From the NCBI GenBank assembly GCA_034522175.1, contig JAXHLQ010000001.1:4464001-4528000 (forward strand): a stretch of DNA of 64,000 nucleotides, given 5' to 3'. Origin of the DNA: JAIPDZ01 sp034522175 (GTDB lineage: Bacteria > Desulfobacterota > DSM-4660 > Desulfatiglandales > Desulfatiglandaceae). Numbering within the stretch: position 1 is the stretch's first letter; each line of letters opens with the position of its first letter. The position numbers and the translations under genes are program-made. A model generated the notes under the pieces. That model was not told the DNA's origin. It was given only the letters and a program-made list of their open reading frames with translations, and made no database searches. Positions 7,709 through 18,043 of this stretch are shown piece by piece.

Positions 7709-9448
7709 TCAAGATGAGGACGTTGCGGCGTACTGCAGATGGGCTTCGAAATAGGCCGCGATTTCAGACGGGATGGAGGTGAATCGGACCTCATGGCAAT
7801 CCGCCGTTTTGCAGCGGGTTCGGATGACTTTTGCATGGAATGCTCTGGAACCGAGGGCCTTGTTAACCCCTTTGAGATTCATTTCCAAATTGTGGAGAAT
7901 CTGGACCGGTTCCGATAGTGTGACTTCAGCCCCTTGTCTTGACAGCTTCTCGATGAATCCCTCTGCCCGTGCCTTGCCCACATGCTTTCCTTCCAGGATA
8001 GTATATTGAATGGGGAGCTGGTGGGGTAAATCCATAAGTGGGGCTGCCTCCTTTTCCAGGTAAACATTGTGAGGGGCGCCGATGCCGCCCACCTCATAGA
8101 TGGTCATGGGCGTATCGATACCCTTGGGGATCACCTCCTGCTGGCCGTCAATACGAAGGACCTCTCGTGTGGCCTCAAAAACCGATTCGGAACACAGGAC
8201 CTGTCCTCCCACACTGTAGGATTCAATCCTGCTGGCCATGTTGACACCACTCCCGACCACTGCATACTTGCTCCGTCTGCTGGAGCCGATGTTACCCACA
8301 ATGACCTCGGCCTCGTTCAGTCCGATTCCCATCTCCAGGCTGGGGAGACCGTTCTCCAAGTTTCGTGAGTTGACCTCGGTCATGGCGTTTTGGACCTCGA
8401 TGGCACAGGCGATGGCACGTAACATCCTGTCGGTCATTCTTTGGGGGGCGCCGAAAATGATGAGCAGTGCGTCTCCCATGATTTCAATGATGGTACCGTT
8501 ATATTTTAGGACGATGTTAACCACGGTTTCAAAATAGGTGTTCAGCATCTGTACCACTTTTTCCGGGTCCAGTCGTTCGGACAGGGCTGTAAATCCCCTC
8601 AGATCACTCATCATGATGGTGACCCGACGGCGTTCGCCGCCCAGCTCCAGAGCGGAAGGGTTTTCGATCAGCGTGTTCATTACTTCCGTGGAAAGATATC
8701 GGCCGAACATCTTTTTGAGGATATCTGTGGCTTCGGTCAGTTTTTGTTCTCGGTCCCGCCAGCGCATGACGATGAAAAGAATGATCAGGAGCATGAGAAG
8801 AAACACCAGCATCTGAAACGAGAGGGCCGATGAAAAGTAGACCGGGTCGATGCGTCCGTCGCCGAAGGGCACTTTCGAGAGCGTGGGGGCGTAAGGGATC
8901 TCATTGATGAAGACAGCCAGGGCGGAACCCATCATAAGCACCGTATAGGTCACCATCCATAGAATGCCCATAAGCGGTCTGAAGAGGAGGATAATAAACG
9001 CCCCTTGAAGCATGGCAAAGAGGAGCGATCCGGTATCGCTCACATGGCCGAACAGGTAACAGACGACTGCGGTCTGGATGGCGCTGATCTGGATGACGAT
9101 ATGGGTGAAGACCCGGCTGTCGGGAAATCGCCTGTAAAGGAGGGCTCCTGAGATGAGGAGGATCAGCCAGATGAGAAAAACCGCCTGAAACACAGGCGTG
9201 ACCGTGCCGACGAACGGGTCATTGTAATACGGGGTCCGCTGGGTCAGCAGCATTTCTTCCACGCCGCTGAGGAGCGTCAGTATCCCCCAGATGAAGAACC
9301 ATATGGCCATCAGCAGCAGACAGCGATCGACCCGGTGCCAATTCAGCGGGCTCTTCTCGCGCTGCTCACCGCGAAACAAAAGACGTATGATAAGGGCGGA
9401 AAGGGCCCAGCTTAGTAAAATATGGAATATCAGTGACGCGGTTTCCAT
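7709..9448 (-). CDS. Membrane-bound class III adenylate/guanylate cyclase
   Basis: The N-terminal ~250 residues carry about six hydrophobic segments. A short helical linker (KMFGRYLSTEVMNTLIENP) leads to a class III cyclase domain. The catalytic domain has both metal-binding Asp residues (MMSDLRGFTALSE and IEIMGDALLIIFG) and a GSGVNMASRIES segment typical of the transition-state region. After it come about 120 residues not recognised, perhaps regulatory. Start chosen at ATG 9448, just before the first membrane helix; ATG 9493 and TTG 9499 are in-frame alternatives. Probably makes cAMP as a signalling enzyme; substrate specificity is not proven by sequence. It stands alone between HtrA and a lipoprotein gene. 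Confidence 0.88.
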   Translation of the reverse strand: METASLIFHILLSWALSALIIRLLFRGEQREKSPLNWHRVDRCLLLMAIWFFIWGILTLLSGVEEMLLTQRTPYYNDPFVGTVTPVFQAVFLIWLILLISGALLYRRFPDSRVFTHIVIQISAIQTAVVCYLFGHVSDTGSLLFAMLQGAFIILLFRPLMGILWMVTYTVLMMGSALAVFINEIPYAPTLSKVPFGDGRIDPVYFSSALSFQMLVFLLMLLIILFIVMRWRDREQKLTEATDILKKMFGRYLSTEVMNTLIENPSALELGGERRRVTIMMSDLRGFTALSERLDPEKVVQMLNTYFETVVNIVLKYNGTIIEIMGDALLIIFGAPQRMTDRMLRAIACAIEVQNAMTEVNSRNLENGLPSLEMGIGLNEAEVIVGNIGSSRRSKYAVVGSGVNMASRIESYSVGGQVLCSESVFEATREVLRIDGQQEVIPKGIDTPMTIYEVGGIGAPHNVYLEKEAAPLMDLPHQLPIQYTILEGKHVGKARAEGFIEKLSRQGAEVTLSEPVQILHNLEMNLKGVNKALGSRAFHAKVIRTRCKTADCHEVRFTSIPSEIAAYFEAHLQYAATSSS

Positions 9449-9632
9449 GTTGGGTCGGAGATGGTGTGGTGGGGATTGCGCAGATCGGCGCATTCCCAAC
9501 TTATTGCTTTTTATAAGGGAAACTATTCTTCAGCTATGTATATACCCGCTTCGTCTTATAAAAATTTACAGCGAGCACATTGCCGGTCGTCATTACGGGA
9601 TGGCGGCGTTTTTACATTCGACGACGACTTTC

Positions 9633-10265
9633 TTACTCTTTCCATACTTCTTCCAGCGATTCCCTCAACAGCTCCGCCCAGTCCCGGAAAGCCCCCTTGG
9701 CGTAGCCCCACGTGGTAAAGCCTTTGAGCACGTTGATATCTCCTTCTTTCCTATCGATCACAGCGCCCAACGGTTCACTGGTCATGGAATCGAGGAATTC
9801 CGCCTCCATGGCGGCACCGCCCATATCCAATGGAAGGCCGATACCTGCGGTGGTTATGAGATTAACAGCAGGGCTTGCCGGAATAAGCTCCGTTATGGCA
9901 GCCCGAATCCGGAGAACGTCCGGACCCGGCTCTTCGACCACTGGACAGACCTTTTCAACTTCTTCGATGGCAACCGCACGAAAATAGTCCGTGAGTTCTT
10001 TCAGGACGCCCGGTTCGATCTGCTTGTTTTCCGCCTCTTTGTGGTAATAGACCACCACCGGATCAATCATGACTTTCTTGTACCGTTTCCAATCCACGTC
10101 TTTTTTCTCGTACCACAAAAGACTCTCATCCTCTGGATCCACCTGCAGCTTTGAGTAATCCCTCAGAAAGCCGGAATGAGTCGGTGCAGTTCCGCATCCA
10201 AACCCCAGCGCGATGGAAATGGCTGCAAAAATCAAGAATTTTGCAACCAGTTTGTCCGTTTTCAC
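9633..10265 (-). CDS. DUF3313-like lipoprotein
   Basis: Secretion signal with lipobox: basic MKTDKLVAK, hydrophobic stretch, then LGFGC as the acylation site. The mature protein has the FLRDYSKLQ motif right after the linker, which with the overall length (210) resembles the DUF3313 lipoprotein family. Later comes a Gly/Ala-rich segment (TTAGIGLPLDMGGAAMEAEF). Starts at GTG 10265, 6 bases after GGAGG. Envelope-located; function unknown. The 183-base gap to the cyclase contains no gene. Confidence 0.75.
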   Translation of the reverse strand: MKTDKLVAKFLIFAAISIALGFGCGTAPTHSGFLRDYSKLQVDPEDESLLWYEKKDVDWKRYKKVMIDPVVVYYHKEAENKQIEPGVLKELTDYFRAVAIEEVEKVCPVVEEPGPDVLRIRAAITELIPASPAVNLITTAGIGLPLDMGGAAMEAEFLDSMTSEPLGAVIDRKEGDINVLKGFTTWGYAKGAFRDWAELLRESLEEVWKE

Positions 10266-10354
10266 TTCATTCCTCCGTTTATATTGAATTTTGATTTTTG
10301 GTTGATATCAATAGCAAAATGTCTGAGATACGGTACTGTTTTATGAAATATCAC

Positions 10355-13300
10355 TTAAACTTTTTGCTCAGTCGCTGTGGCCAGTCTATCGCGCGTGAAA
10401 AGGAGATAGAGGCACGGCACAACGAGCTGTGAAATAAAGGTGGCTGAGATGAGCCCAAATATAATGGCGTTGCAAAGAGGCATCCACATGGGATTGCTCA
10501 GGGAAAGGGGAATGAGGCCCGCAACCGTGGTAACGGTGGTGCTGACGATGGGTCTGAGCCTGTCCGCAGCGCCGTGTGCGGCCGATTCCCGAACCGATTT
10601 CCCGTCACGCCTATGCATGTTCATGGTTTCAATCATGACGATGGCGTCATTGACCACGATGCCCACCAGCGAGATGATTCCGATCATCGCCGGAAAGGAG
10701 AAAGGAATCCAGGCCAAAAAGAATCCGCCAAACGTGCCGATCATGGCGAGAGGCAGGGTAATCATGATGATGAACGGTTGGGTGAAAGAGCCGAACTGAA
10801 TGGCCAGCAGTGCAAAGACAAGGAAGATGGCCATGATGAACATCTTTCCTGCGGACGCATAGGTTTCGGCTGAGGCTTCAGCCTCTCCGCCGAAATGATA
10901 ATTCGTCCCCGCAGGCCATTTTGCTTTTATTTTCTTCAATACGGGGTCCAGGTCGTTGAGGATATCGGTTACGGTTCTGCCTTGGGTCTTGGCCAGAACG
11001 GTGACAGCCCTTTGTCCGCCTTTATGGGTGATGCAGATAGGGGCTTCCCCAATGATGGGATCGACCACGGCCAGCCCGGAGACTGTGCGACCATCCGGCC
11101 GAAAGGGACGAATCATGCTGAGTTCTTCGAGGTTCGTGGGCCCGCCGGGTGCGCCCTGACGGCTGGGCCATGCCATGCCGAGACGAATGTCCAGGTCATC
11201 GGCTGTGCCCGGCAGCGGGAATTTCCCTATTTTTTCATCGGTCATGGCGAAACGCACCTGGTACGCCAGGTCTTCCTGACTGATGTTATAAAAATCGAGT
11301 GCTTCCCGGTTGGGCTGCAGTTTCAGATCCAGTCGCGGGGGCCCGAGGTTGTCACGTATATCCGATGCGCCGGGAATATCTCGAAGGGCCGCCTGGACCT
11401 GAAGGGAGATGTTTCGAAGCATCTCCATGTCATCACCCGTTATTTCCACCTGAATCGGATCCTCTGTGGTGGAGCCGCCTGTCTGAGGGGTCAGCACCAG
11501 CAGACTGCCGGGATAAGATACAAGTCCCGCTTCAAGGTCCCGGCGCAGGTCTTCGAGATATTCGAAAGCCATTTTATCCCGTTTATCGAGTTCGGTAAAG
11601 ATACATGAAAACCCCACATAGTGGCTGTCTTCATAAGGCGTCAGGCTTTCACCGATGGAGTTTCGGGCCAACGGGCTCTTTTGTCCCACAAACTTGACAA
11701 CGCTTTCCAGGTATGGCTTATGGCGAAGGATTTTCCCCATTTCGTCTGCGGCCTTTTGGCTGGTGGCAAGCGTGGTGCCGGGCGGCAGTTCCACGGTGAC
11801 CCCCAAGTTCCGGCCGTCGGCCTTGGGATAAAGAAGTCTGGGCAGGAGCCCTGAACCCATCAAAGAAAGGACGAAGAGGAAGAGGGCCGTGACCGTAACT
11901 GCCAGGGCGGTCCATCGGTTTCTAACGATGATTCGCAGGCTCCAGTTGGACAGACGATGGGTGACCGTTTGGGTCAATCGGTCCACACGCGTTTTCTTAA
12001 ATCCCTTTTTCACATTTGAAAATACGGCACGGGATAAGGGCACATCCACAAAGAGGGCGATGACAAAGCTGAGCCCGAGACAGCATATGGCGGTAACGGG
12101 GATGATGCGAATGAATTTGCCGTCGATGCCACCGATGCCGAAAAGGGGTGCCATGGCCAGAACGGTTGTTGCCTGGCCCGCGAAGGCGGGGAGTGCATAC
12201 ATTCGGACAGTCCTGAGGGCGGACTGCGCAAAGGTAAAGCCCTTCTCAAAGATGCCTTCATGCATCCCCTCCATCATGAGGATGAAGACATCTACGAGAA
12301 GCCCCAGGGCGATCACCATACCGATGATCACCAGTTCGTTGAGGGAATATCCGAGGGCATAGATGAGAAGAAGCGCCCCCAGGAAGGTAATGGGGATGGA
12401 AAGTCCGGCGATAAGTGCTTCGCGCCATGACAGCATGAAGAAGAGGACAATAAAAACGCACAACATGGCCTGCCAGCCGTTATTGAAAACCGCCCGCAGC
12501 TTTTCCCAGATGAAGTCCGACTGGTCCGATGTGATGCGGTATTTGATGCCATAGGGCAGATCAGGTTTCCGGGATTCCGCATCCAGAATTGCCTTGACTC
12601 CCTCAATGGTCTTCAGGGTATCCACTCCCGGAACCTTTAAAACCGAGAGGTCCACTGAGCGTTTGTAATCGGCCCGGCCCAACTCAGCGCGACCCGGACC
12701 TTCTCTCGGGCCAGGTCCCGCCGGACCGTAGCGATTTCATTCAAACGGACGACTCGTCCCGAGTTCAACCGGACGATGGGCAATGCCTTAAGGTCATTCA
12801 GGTCTCTGAATCGGCCATACAGGCGCAGGGTTGCGCCCATTTCATCGTTCTCCAGTTCATCCCACGGCATGTCGATGTTGGCGCCCATGATTTTATCACG
12901 AACCATTGTGGGTGAGATCCCCAGGGATACGATGCGGCCGGGATTCAATTGAATGCGAATCACTTCCTTGCGTTCCCCGCCGATATCCACTTTTTTGACT
13001 CCCGGGACCTTTTCCAATTGGTCCTTGAGATACGTTGCAGATCTTGCAAGGACCGCCATATCGATGTCACCGAAAACGGATATGGTCAGGATGGGCGTGT
13101 CATCAACAGACACCTGTTCAATTTTCGGCTTTTGTGCATCACGCGGCAGTTCAGGTTCTGCATCCCGGACTTTTTCACGCAGGAGCTGCATGGACTGGTT
13201 GAGGTCTGCGTTGGATCGAAATTCAACAGCAATGACGGATAGGGAGTTAAAGGAGGCACTTCGGATGCGTTTCAGGCCTCTTAAAGATTTTATTTTTTTT

Positions 13301-13580
13301 CAATTTCAGTGGTGATTTGCTTCTCGATGGTTTCAGGGTCGGCGCCGGCCCACTCGGTCTGAACCGTTGCCTGAGGGATGGCAAGGTCCGGTGCGGCCTC
13401 CTTTACGATGGACATGTAGGCCATCATCCCGGCGATCACCAGTATGAAGGTGAGCAATATGGCGAAAATGGGGCGAATAAAAAAGAATCGGGCCAGCGGA
13501 GAGGCGGTGCCGACATCGGGCGGGATATCTGTCATGGATGAACGACGATTTTCATCCAATGTGGGGTCGCTATGGGTCAA
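10355..13580 (-). CDS. RND-family efflux pump inner-membrane protein (frameshifted)
   Basis: Proton-driven efflux transporter of the AcrB/HAE family, about 1,075 residues when the three frames are joined. N-terminal helix (FFFIRPIFAILLTFILVIAG) and first periplasmic loop lie in 13290-13580, the porter subdomain in 12637-13191, and the rest in 10355-12682. The first break is at A8 (minus strand, about 13297-13304); nine A would give EIEKKIKSLRGLKRI. The second is near 12690 and joins EKVR to GRAELGRADYKRS. TM4 reads GLLVDVFILMMEG, with one Asp instead of the usual Asp pair; TM10 reads GIVVNDAIVMIE. Start TTG 13580 overlaps the fusion-protein stop. Substrate unknown. Confidence 0.87.
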
Positions 13581-14920
13581 CTCGCCTCTACTCCCTCGAT
13601 CTCGATGACATCCACTGGTGCACCACTGCTGATATGATGCCTTCCGTCCGTAATCAGGAGTGCCCCGGGAAGAATGTCGCCCAGAATTTCCTGAAGGGTC
13701 AGTCCTGCTATCCCTTCGACCACTTTATGTTGGGTAGCGGTTCCCCTGGTCTCGTCGACCACAAAGATGTAGGGCAGATTCTCTCTGTAGACAAATACAT
13801 CGTACGGGACCACCAGCGCTTGTGATTTCTCTTGGACGACAATCCAGCAGGTGACAAACATCCCGTCACGGATAGGACCGCCTTCATCTGTTCTTACTTT
13901 GACCTGAGTGGCACGTCCCCCGGGGGTGATGGCCGGACTCACCGAGAAGACTTTGCCGGGCACAACACCCTCTCGATACCTGATGCCGGAATCTGAATCC
14001 CCGACGGTCGGCCGCTGGTTGGGAGCCGTCATGACCAGGGCGGGTTGGCCCGGTTTTACCAGGGCCCCCTCAAAAGGGGGCAGTTCCATGGTGACTTCGA
14101 ACCGGTCTGGATCGATGATGACCATGGGAATGGTTTTGAGCGCTCCCTCCTCGCTGCTGGTGTCCACAAGGTTGGGCGCGAAATAATCCCCTTTCTTTAT
14201 ATTGACATAGGCCAGGATGCCGTCAAAAGACGCATAGATACTGCTGCGTTCAAGCGGGAGTTTGGTTTGCTGGATGCGTGCCTGGGCCGCCTTTACACCG
14301 GAAAGGGCCGCTGCCAATCCCGCCTCGGCAGATTCGACGGCGCTTTTTGCAGTTTTCAGGCTGGTGCGGGATACGTCCAACTCGTGGCGGGAAATGGCGT
14401 TGAGTTTAAAAAGCCTGTCATTGCGCTTGAAGGTCTCCTGTGAGAGTTCTGCCTGAGCTTTGGCCTGCCTAAGCTGGGCCTCGGCTACCTTGACCTGTTG
14501 ACGGGCCTCAACCAGGTTGGATTCCATCACCTTCATTTGTTCGATGACGTCCCGTTTATCGAGAGAGGCGAGGAGTTCACCGAGCCCCTGATTTCCGCGG
14601 GGGCCTTTCACCCTGTCTCCTGCGCGAATGATCTGACCATCGGGCCTGCGTTTTACATAGGTTACCTTGCCGTTTTCTTCGAAAGTGAGGAAGTCCCGTC
14701 TCACGGCTCTTGCGGTTCCTTGGGCAAAAACAAAGGCCCGGATGGGGCCCAACCGCGCCCTGACGCAACGGACAGGCATGGGGCGCGTTTTTGTAGCGAG
14801 CAAGCTGGATGCTTCCGTTTTTTTATCTTTGATTCTTTTCGCAGCTATTAAAGCAATGACGCTGATGAGGATGAGTATGAGGACCGAGTAAAGCAGTTTT
14901 CGTTTTCGTGATGTCGCCAT
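13577..14920 (-). CDS. RND efflux periplasmic adaptor (membrane fusion protein)
   Basis: HlyD/AcrA-type adaptor linking the inner-membrane pump to the outer-membrane channel. One N-terminal membrane anchor (LLYSVLILILISVIALIAA) is followed by a split lipoyl/barrel region and a long coiled-coil hairpin (about residues 130-230, rich in Ala, Gln and Glu: VEARQQVKVAEAQLRQAKAQ and similar). Beta-barrel and membrane-proximal domains follow. Length 447. AAAGGATC precedes the ATG. Its stop overlaps the start of the pump gene, so both come from one minus-strand transcript. The TolC-like partner is divergently transcribed 225 bases away. Confidence 0.9.
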   Translation of the reverse strand: MATSRKRKLLYSVLILILISVIALIAAKRIKDKKTEASSLLATKTRPMPVRCVRARLGPIRAFVFAQGTARAVRRDFLTFEENGKVTYVKRRPDGQIIRAGDRVKGPRGNQGLGELLASLDKRDVIEQMKVMESNLVEARQQVKVAEAQLRQAKAQAELSQETFKRNDRLFKLNAISRHELDVSRTSLKTAKSAVESAEAGLAAALSGVKAAQARIQQTKLPLERSSIYASFDGILAYVNIKKGDYFAPNLVDTSSEEGALKTIPMVIIDPDRFEVTMELPPFEGALVKPGQPALVMTAPNQRPTVGDSDSGIRYREGVVPGKVFSVSPAITPGGRATQVKVRTDEGGPIRDGMFVTCWIVVQEKSQALVVPYDVFVYRENLPYIFVVDETRGTATQHKVVEGIAGLTLQEILGDILPGALLITDGRHHISSGAPVDVIEIEGVEAS

Positions 14921-15144
14921 ATATGGATCCTTTCAACTGCCTGGACTGGAAAACATGAAATAACCGCCATCAGGTGATGCTGTGGCATTCCCACAGGGCG
15001 TTGAGATGATGAATTCCTCCCATTTTGATGGACCGATGTTACCATGAGGTACGACCCATTTCAAGCCCAAGTTTACATTGACATATATGAACTGCTGATT
15101 TAAGCATTACCGAGAGACATGGAGACATATACGGAGGACTGGAT

Positions 15145-16466
15145 ATGAAAATTGGAGCTTTGTTTTTTTGGGTCGGTGCCCTCTCTCTTTTTTTGTCGCT
15201 CTTCCCGAGTGTGAGCGGGTATGCGGAAGAGACCAAGGTCTACACCTTGCAGGAAAGCATTGATGAGGCGCTTGCTAATAATTGGAAGCTGAGGGCAAAA
15301 GAGGAAAAGATTTATCAGTCGAGATATATCAAGAATCAGGCGAGAGCTGAATTCCTCCCGAAGTTGAGCACCTCGTACGGGTACAGGCGGGATGGGTGGA
15401 ATCCGGTGCTGAAGTCTCCCAATTTGGTGAGTTCCAAATCGGGTCCCTGAATAACTTTCAGTGGAAAGGCACCGTGACGCAGCCGCTGTTCACGGGATTC
15501 GCTCTACTCAGTAATTATCGGTTGGCGGAATTGGGAATTGATCAGTCCGAGGCTCAAGTGGAATTGGAACGGTTGGACCTGGTATTCAGGGTAAAAACCG
15601 CCTACTTTGACATCCTGACCGCGGATATGGCGGTGGAAACAGCTCTGAAAGCTGCCGAAGCACTGGAATCCCATGCGGAAGTGGCCCGCAATTTTTATAA
15701 GGTGGGCATGATCCCCATCAATGACCTCCTGGAGTCTGAGGTGAATGCAAACAATGCAAAACATGATCTGATCAGTGCGAGTAATAACGCCCGGCTCGCC
15801 CGGTGTGCATTCAATACCATCCTCTCCAGACCTGTGAATGCCCCTGTGGATGTGGCGGAGATTGAGGATTATGAACCGGTGGGAGGAAGTTTCCAGGACT
15901 ATTTGGAAAAAGCGCTCAAGGACCGTCCTGAAATGAAGCTCATTAGAATCAACATCCTCCAGACAGACCAACAGATACGACTGGCAGGGAGCGATTATTA
16001 TCCGGAAGTGACCTTCACATGGGATTACATCAAACAAGGCGATACCGCATCCGTCTCAGGCAGTGATTATCACGAGGCGAGCCAGTGGCAGGCCATTGCG
16101 GGATTGACCTGGACATTCTGGGAATGGGGAAAGACTCACTACAGTGTAAAGGAGCAGGAAAGCGTCAAGAATGAACTGCTGAAGACCCAAATGGAACTGG
16201 AAACCAACATCCAACTGGAAATTAAGGATGCCTTCCTTGGCCTGGAAACGTCCGAGGCCAATATTCCCATTACACGCAAGGCAGTGGAGCAGGGGGAAGA
16301 AAATCTCAGGGTGAGTCAGGAACGCTATAAGGCACAGGTCACCACGTCTACTGAAGTCCTTGATGCACAGCGGTACCTGACCCGGTCACGGGTGAATCAT
16401 TTTACTGCGCTGTATCAGTACCACGAGGCAAAAGCAAGGTTGATGCGGGCCACCGGAAGTTATTGA
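15145..16466 (+). CDS. tolC: TolC-family outer-membrane efflux protein (frameshifted)
   Basis: Outer-membrane channel for the adjacent pump. Signal peptide (KIGALFFWVGALSLFLSLFP, then SGYAEE) is followed by YTLQESIDEALANNWKLRAKEEKI, the usual start of an OEP repeat. The second repeat contains TYFDI-like and RYKAQVTTSTEVLDAQRYLTR segments. Total about 435 residues, normal for the family. The frame breaks near 15420-15430 (after NPVLKSP): one base is missing or extra beside a CCC run, and the same protein continues as QFGEFQIGSLNNFQW. GGAGG lies upstream of the ATG. It shares an intergenic promoter region with the minus-strand adaptor gene. Confidence 0.87.
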
Positions 16467-16496
16467 TACCCATGGATGCGCTCATGTCAGACGATC

Positions 16497-17159
16497 ATGA
16501 TTCAACTCTATAATGTGTCAAAAAAATTTGGGGCCAACATGGCGCTGAGAGATATCGATCTTAAGATCGGTAAAGGCGAATTTGTCTATGTCACAGGCCC
16601 TAGTGGGGCGGGGAAGACAACCCTGCTGCGATTGATTTTCGGATCTGAAAAACCCGATAGTGGGGACATGCTGATCAACGCCATCAATCTCAAGCGGATC
16701 GGCAGGTCAAAACTGGATCATCTGCGAAGAAGGATTGGTTTTGTTTTTCAGGATTTCAAGCTGCTGCCGACAAAGACGGTCTTTGAAAATGTGTCCATTG
16801 CATTGGAGGTCATGGGACAACGCGCCAAGGTGATTCGAAAACGAACCCATCAGGCCCTGAGGATGGTCGGATTATCCGAAAAAGAGATGTCTTATCCCCT
16901 TTCTCTATCAGGTGGTGAGCAGCAGCGGGTCGCCATCGCCCGGGCCATTGTGAAGAGCCCCATGATCCTCCTGGCCGATGAACCGACCGGCAATCTGGAC
17001 CCTGAATTGACGAGAGAAATCGTGACGCTTTTTCTTAAAATACATGAAAGGGGGACCACCGTTATACTGGCGACGCACAGCAGAGCACTGCTCGAGGCGG
17101 TCCCCTGCCGGACGATTCAATTGAAGCAGGGAAGGGTCATCGAGGACAGATGTTATTGA
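16497..17159 (+). CDS. ftsE: Cell-division ATP-binding protein FtsE
   Basis: ABC ATPase of the FtsEX complex, which in E. coli controls septal amidases through EnvC. Walker A GPSGAGKTT, Q-loop FVFQDFKLLPTKTV, signature LSGGEQQRVAIARA, Walker B MILLADEPTGNLD and H-loop ATHS are all present. Start taken at MIQLYNVSKKFG (16497); an upstream in-frame ATG at 16476 lacks support. The gene begins 30 bases after the tolC stop and overlaps ftsX by 10 bases. First gene of a division/peptidoglycan operon ftsE-ftsX-envC-ctpA-yibQ. Confidence 0.95.
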   Translation: MIQLYNVSKKFGANMALRDIDLKIGKGEFVYVTGPSGAGKTTLLRLIFGSEKPDSGDMLINAINLKRIGRSKLDHLRRRIGFVFQDFKLLPTKTVFENVSIALEVMGQRAKVIRKRTHQALRMVGLSEKEMSYPLSLSGGEQQRVAIARAIVKSPMILLADEPTGNLDPELTREIVTLFLKIHERGTTVILATHSRALLEAVPCRTIQLKQGRVIEDRCY

Positions 17160-18043
17160 GGTCAATCCCCTATTTTTTACACCGCGCCTTAAAAAATATC
17201 AACAGCAACCGGTTTGTTTACCTCTTGGGTTTGGGAACCACTGCCGCCTGTCTGCTCATCATGGGTGCTTTTCTGCTCCTTTTCGTCAACGTCCATACGT
17301 GGTTTCAGGGCTGGGGACACACCCTCTCCTTGAATGTCTATCTCGAGGATGGGATCAGCCATTACCAGAAGGACAAGGTGTACGCCTCAATCCAGGCGAT
17401 GCCCGGGGCGAAAACTATGCGATTCATTTCGAAAGAGGAAGCCCTGACCGATCTCAAAAGGGCCCTGGGTGACCAATCAAAATTCCTGGATCATCTCGCT
17501 CATAATCCACTCCCCGCATCATACGAGGTCATATTTGAGGGGGATGGGGGCCCGGACCTCACCCCTGAGCGTATCACGGAAAAGCTGGAGAAGGCGGATG
17601 GGGTTGAAGAGGTTCAGTGCAGTGCAGAGTGGCGAAACAAGGTTGAGGGCGTGCTGAGTGTCGCGCAATTCATCGGCCTCACCATCGGTGGGCTCCTCTG
17701 CTTGTGTATTGTTTTTATCGCGACCAACACCATCAAGCTGACCCTCTACGCTCGACGGGATGAGATTGAAATCCTGAAACTGGTGGGGGCCACGGACCGG
17801 TTTGTCAAACTCCCTTTCCTCATTGAAGGCGCCATTCAAGGGCTGCTGGGAGGGCTTCTCTCTGTTGGGCTACTATTCGGCGGCTATCTCTTTCTATCCA
17901 GCAAGAAAATAGAGGTTTTGGGTCTTGCCCCGTTGGAATTTGTTTTTATTCCAGCCGCTTATGTGGTGGCGCTGGTATTGATCGGTCTTGGAATGAGTGC
18001 GATTGGAAGTCTGGCGGCAGTGGGGCGGTTTTTTGATATATGA
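17150..18043 (+). CDS. ftsX: Cell-division membrane protein FtsX
   Basis: Permease-like subunit that transmits FtsE ATP hydrolysis to periplasmic hydrolase activators. Four membrane segments are visible: one near residues 20-45 and three in the last 130 residues. Between them lies an extracytoplasmic domain with the typical ISKEEALTDLKRALGD and LPASYEVIF motifs. Length 297 is normal. It starts inside ftsE and overlaps envC by 4 bases (ATGA), so all three should be translated together. Confidence 0.94.
   Translation: MLLRSIPYFLHRALKNINSNRFVYLLGLGTTAACLLIMGAFLLLFVNVHTWFQGWGHTLSLNVYLEDGISHYQKDKVYASIQAMPGAKTMRFISKEEALTDLKRALGDQSKFLDHLAHNPLPASYEVIFEGDGGPDLTPERITEKLEKADGVEEVQCSAEWRNKVEGVLSVAQFIGLTIGGLLCLCIVFIATNTIKLTLYARRDEIEILKLVGATDRFVKLPFLIEGAIQGLLGGLLSVGLLFGGYLFLSSKKIEVLGLAPLEFVFIPAAYVVALVLIGLGMSAIGSLAAVGRFFDI

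Noticed and set aside
9291..10154. 287-residue plus-strand frame over the cyclase 5' end and lipoprotein
   Set aside because: Overlaps two well-supported minus-strand genes and shows no domain.
15396..15450. tolC TGA at 15448 as a selenocysteine codon
   Set aside because: The protein continues in another frame, not past the TGA.
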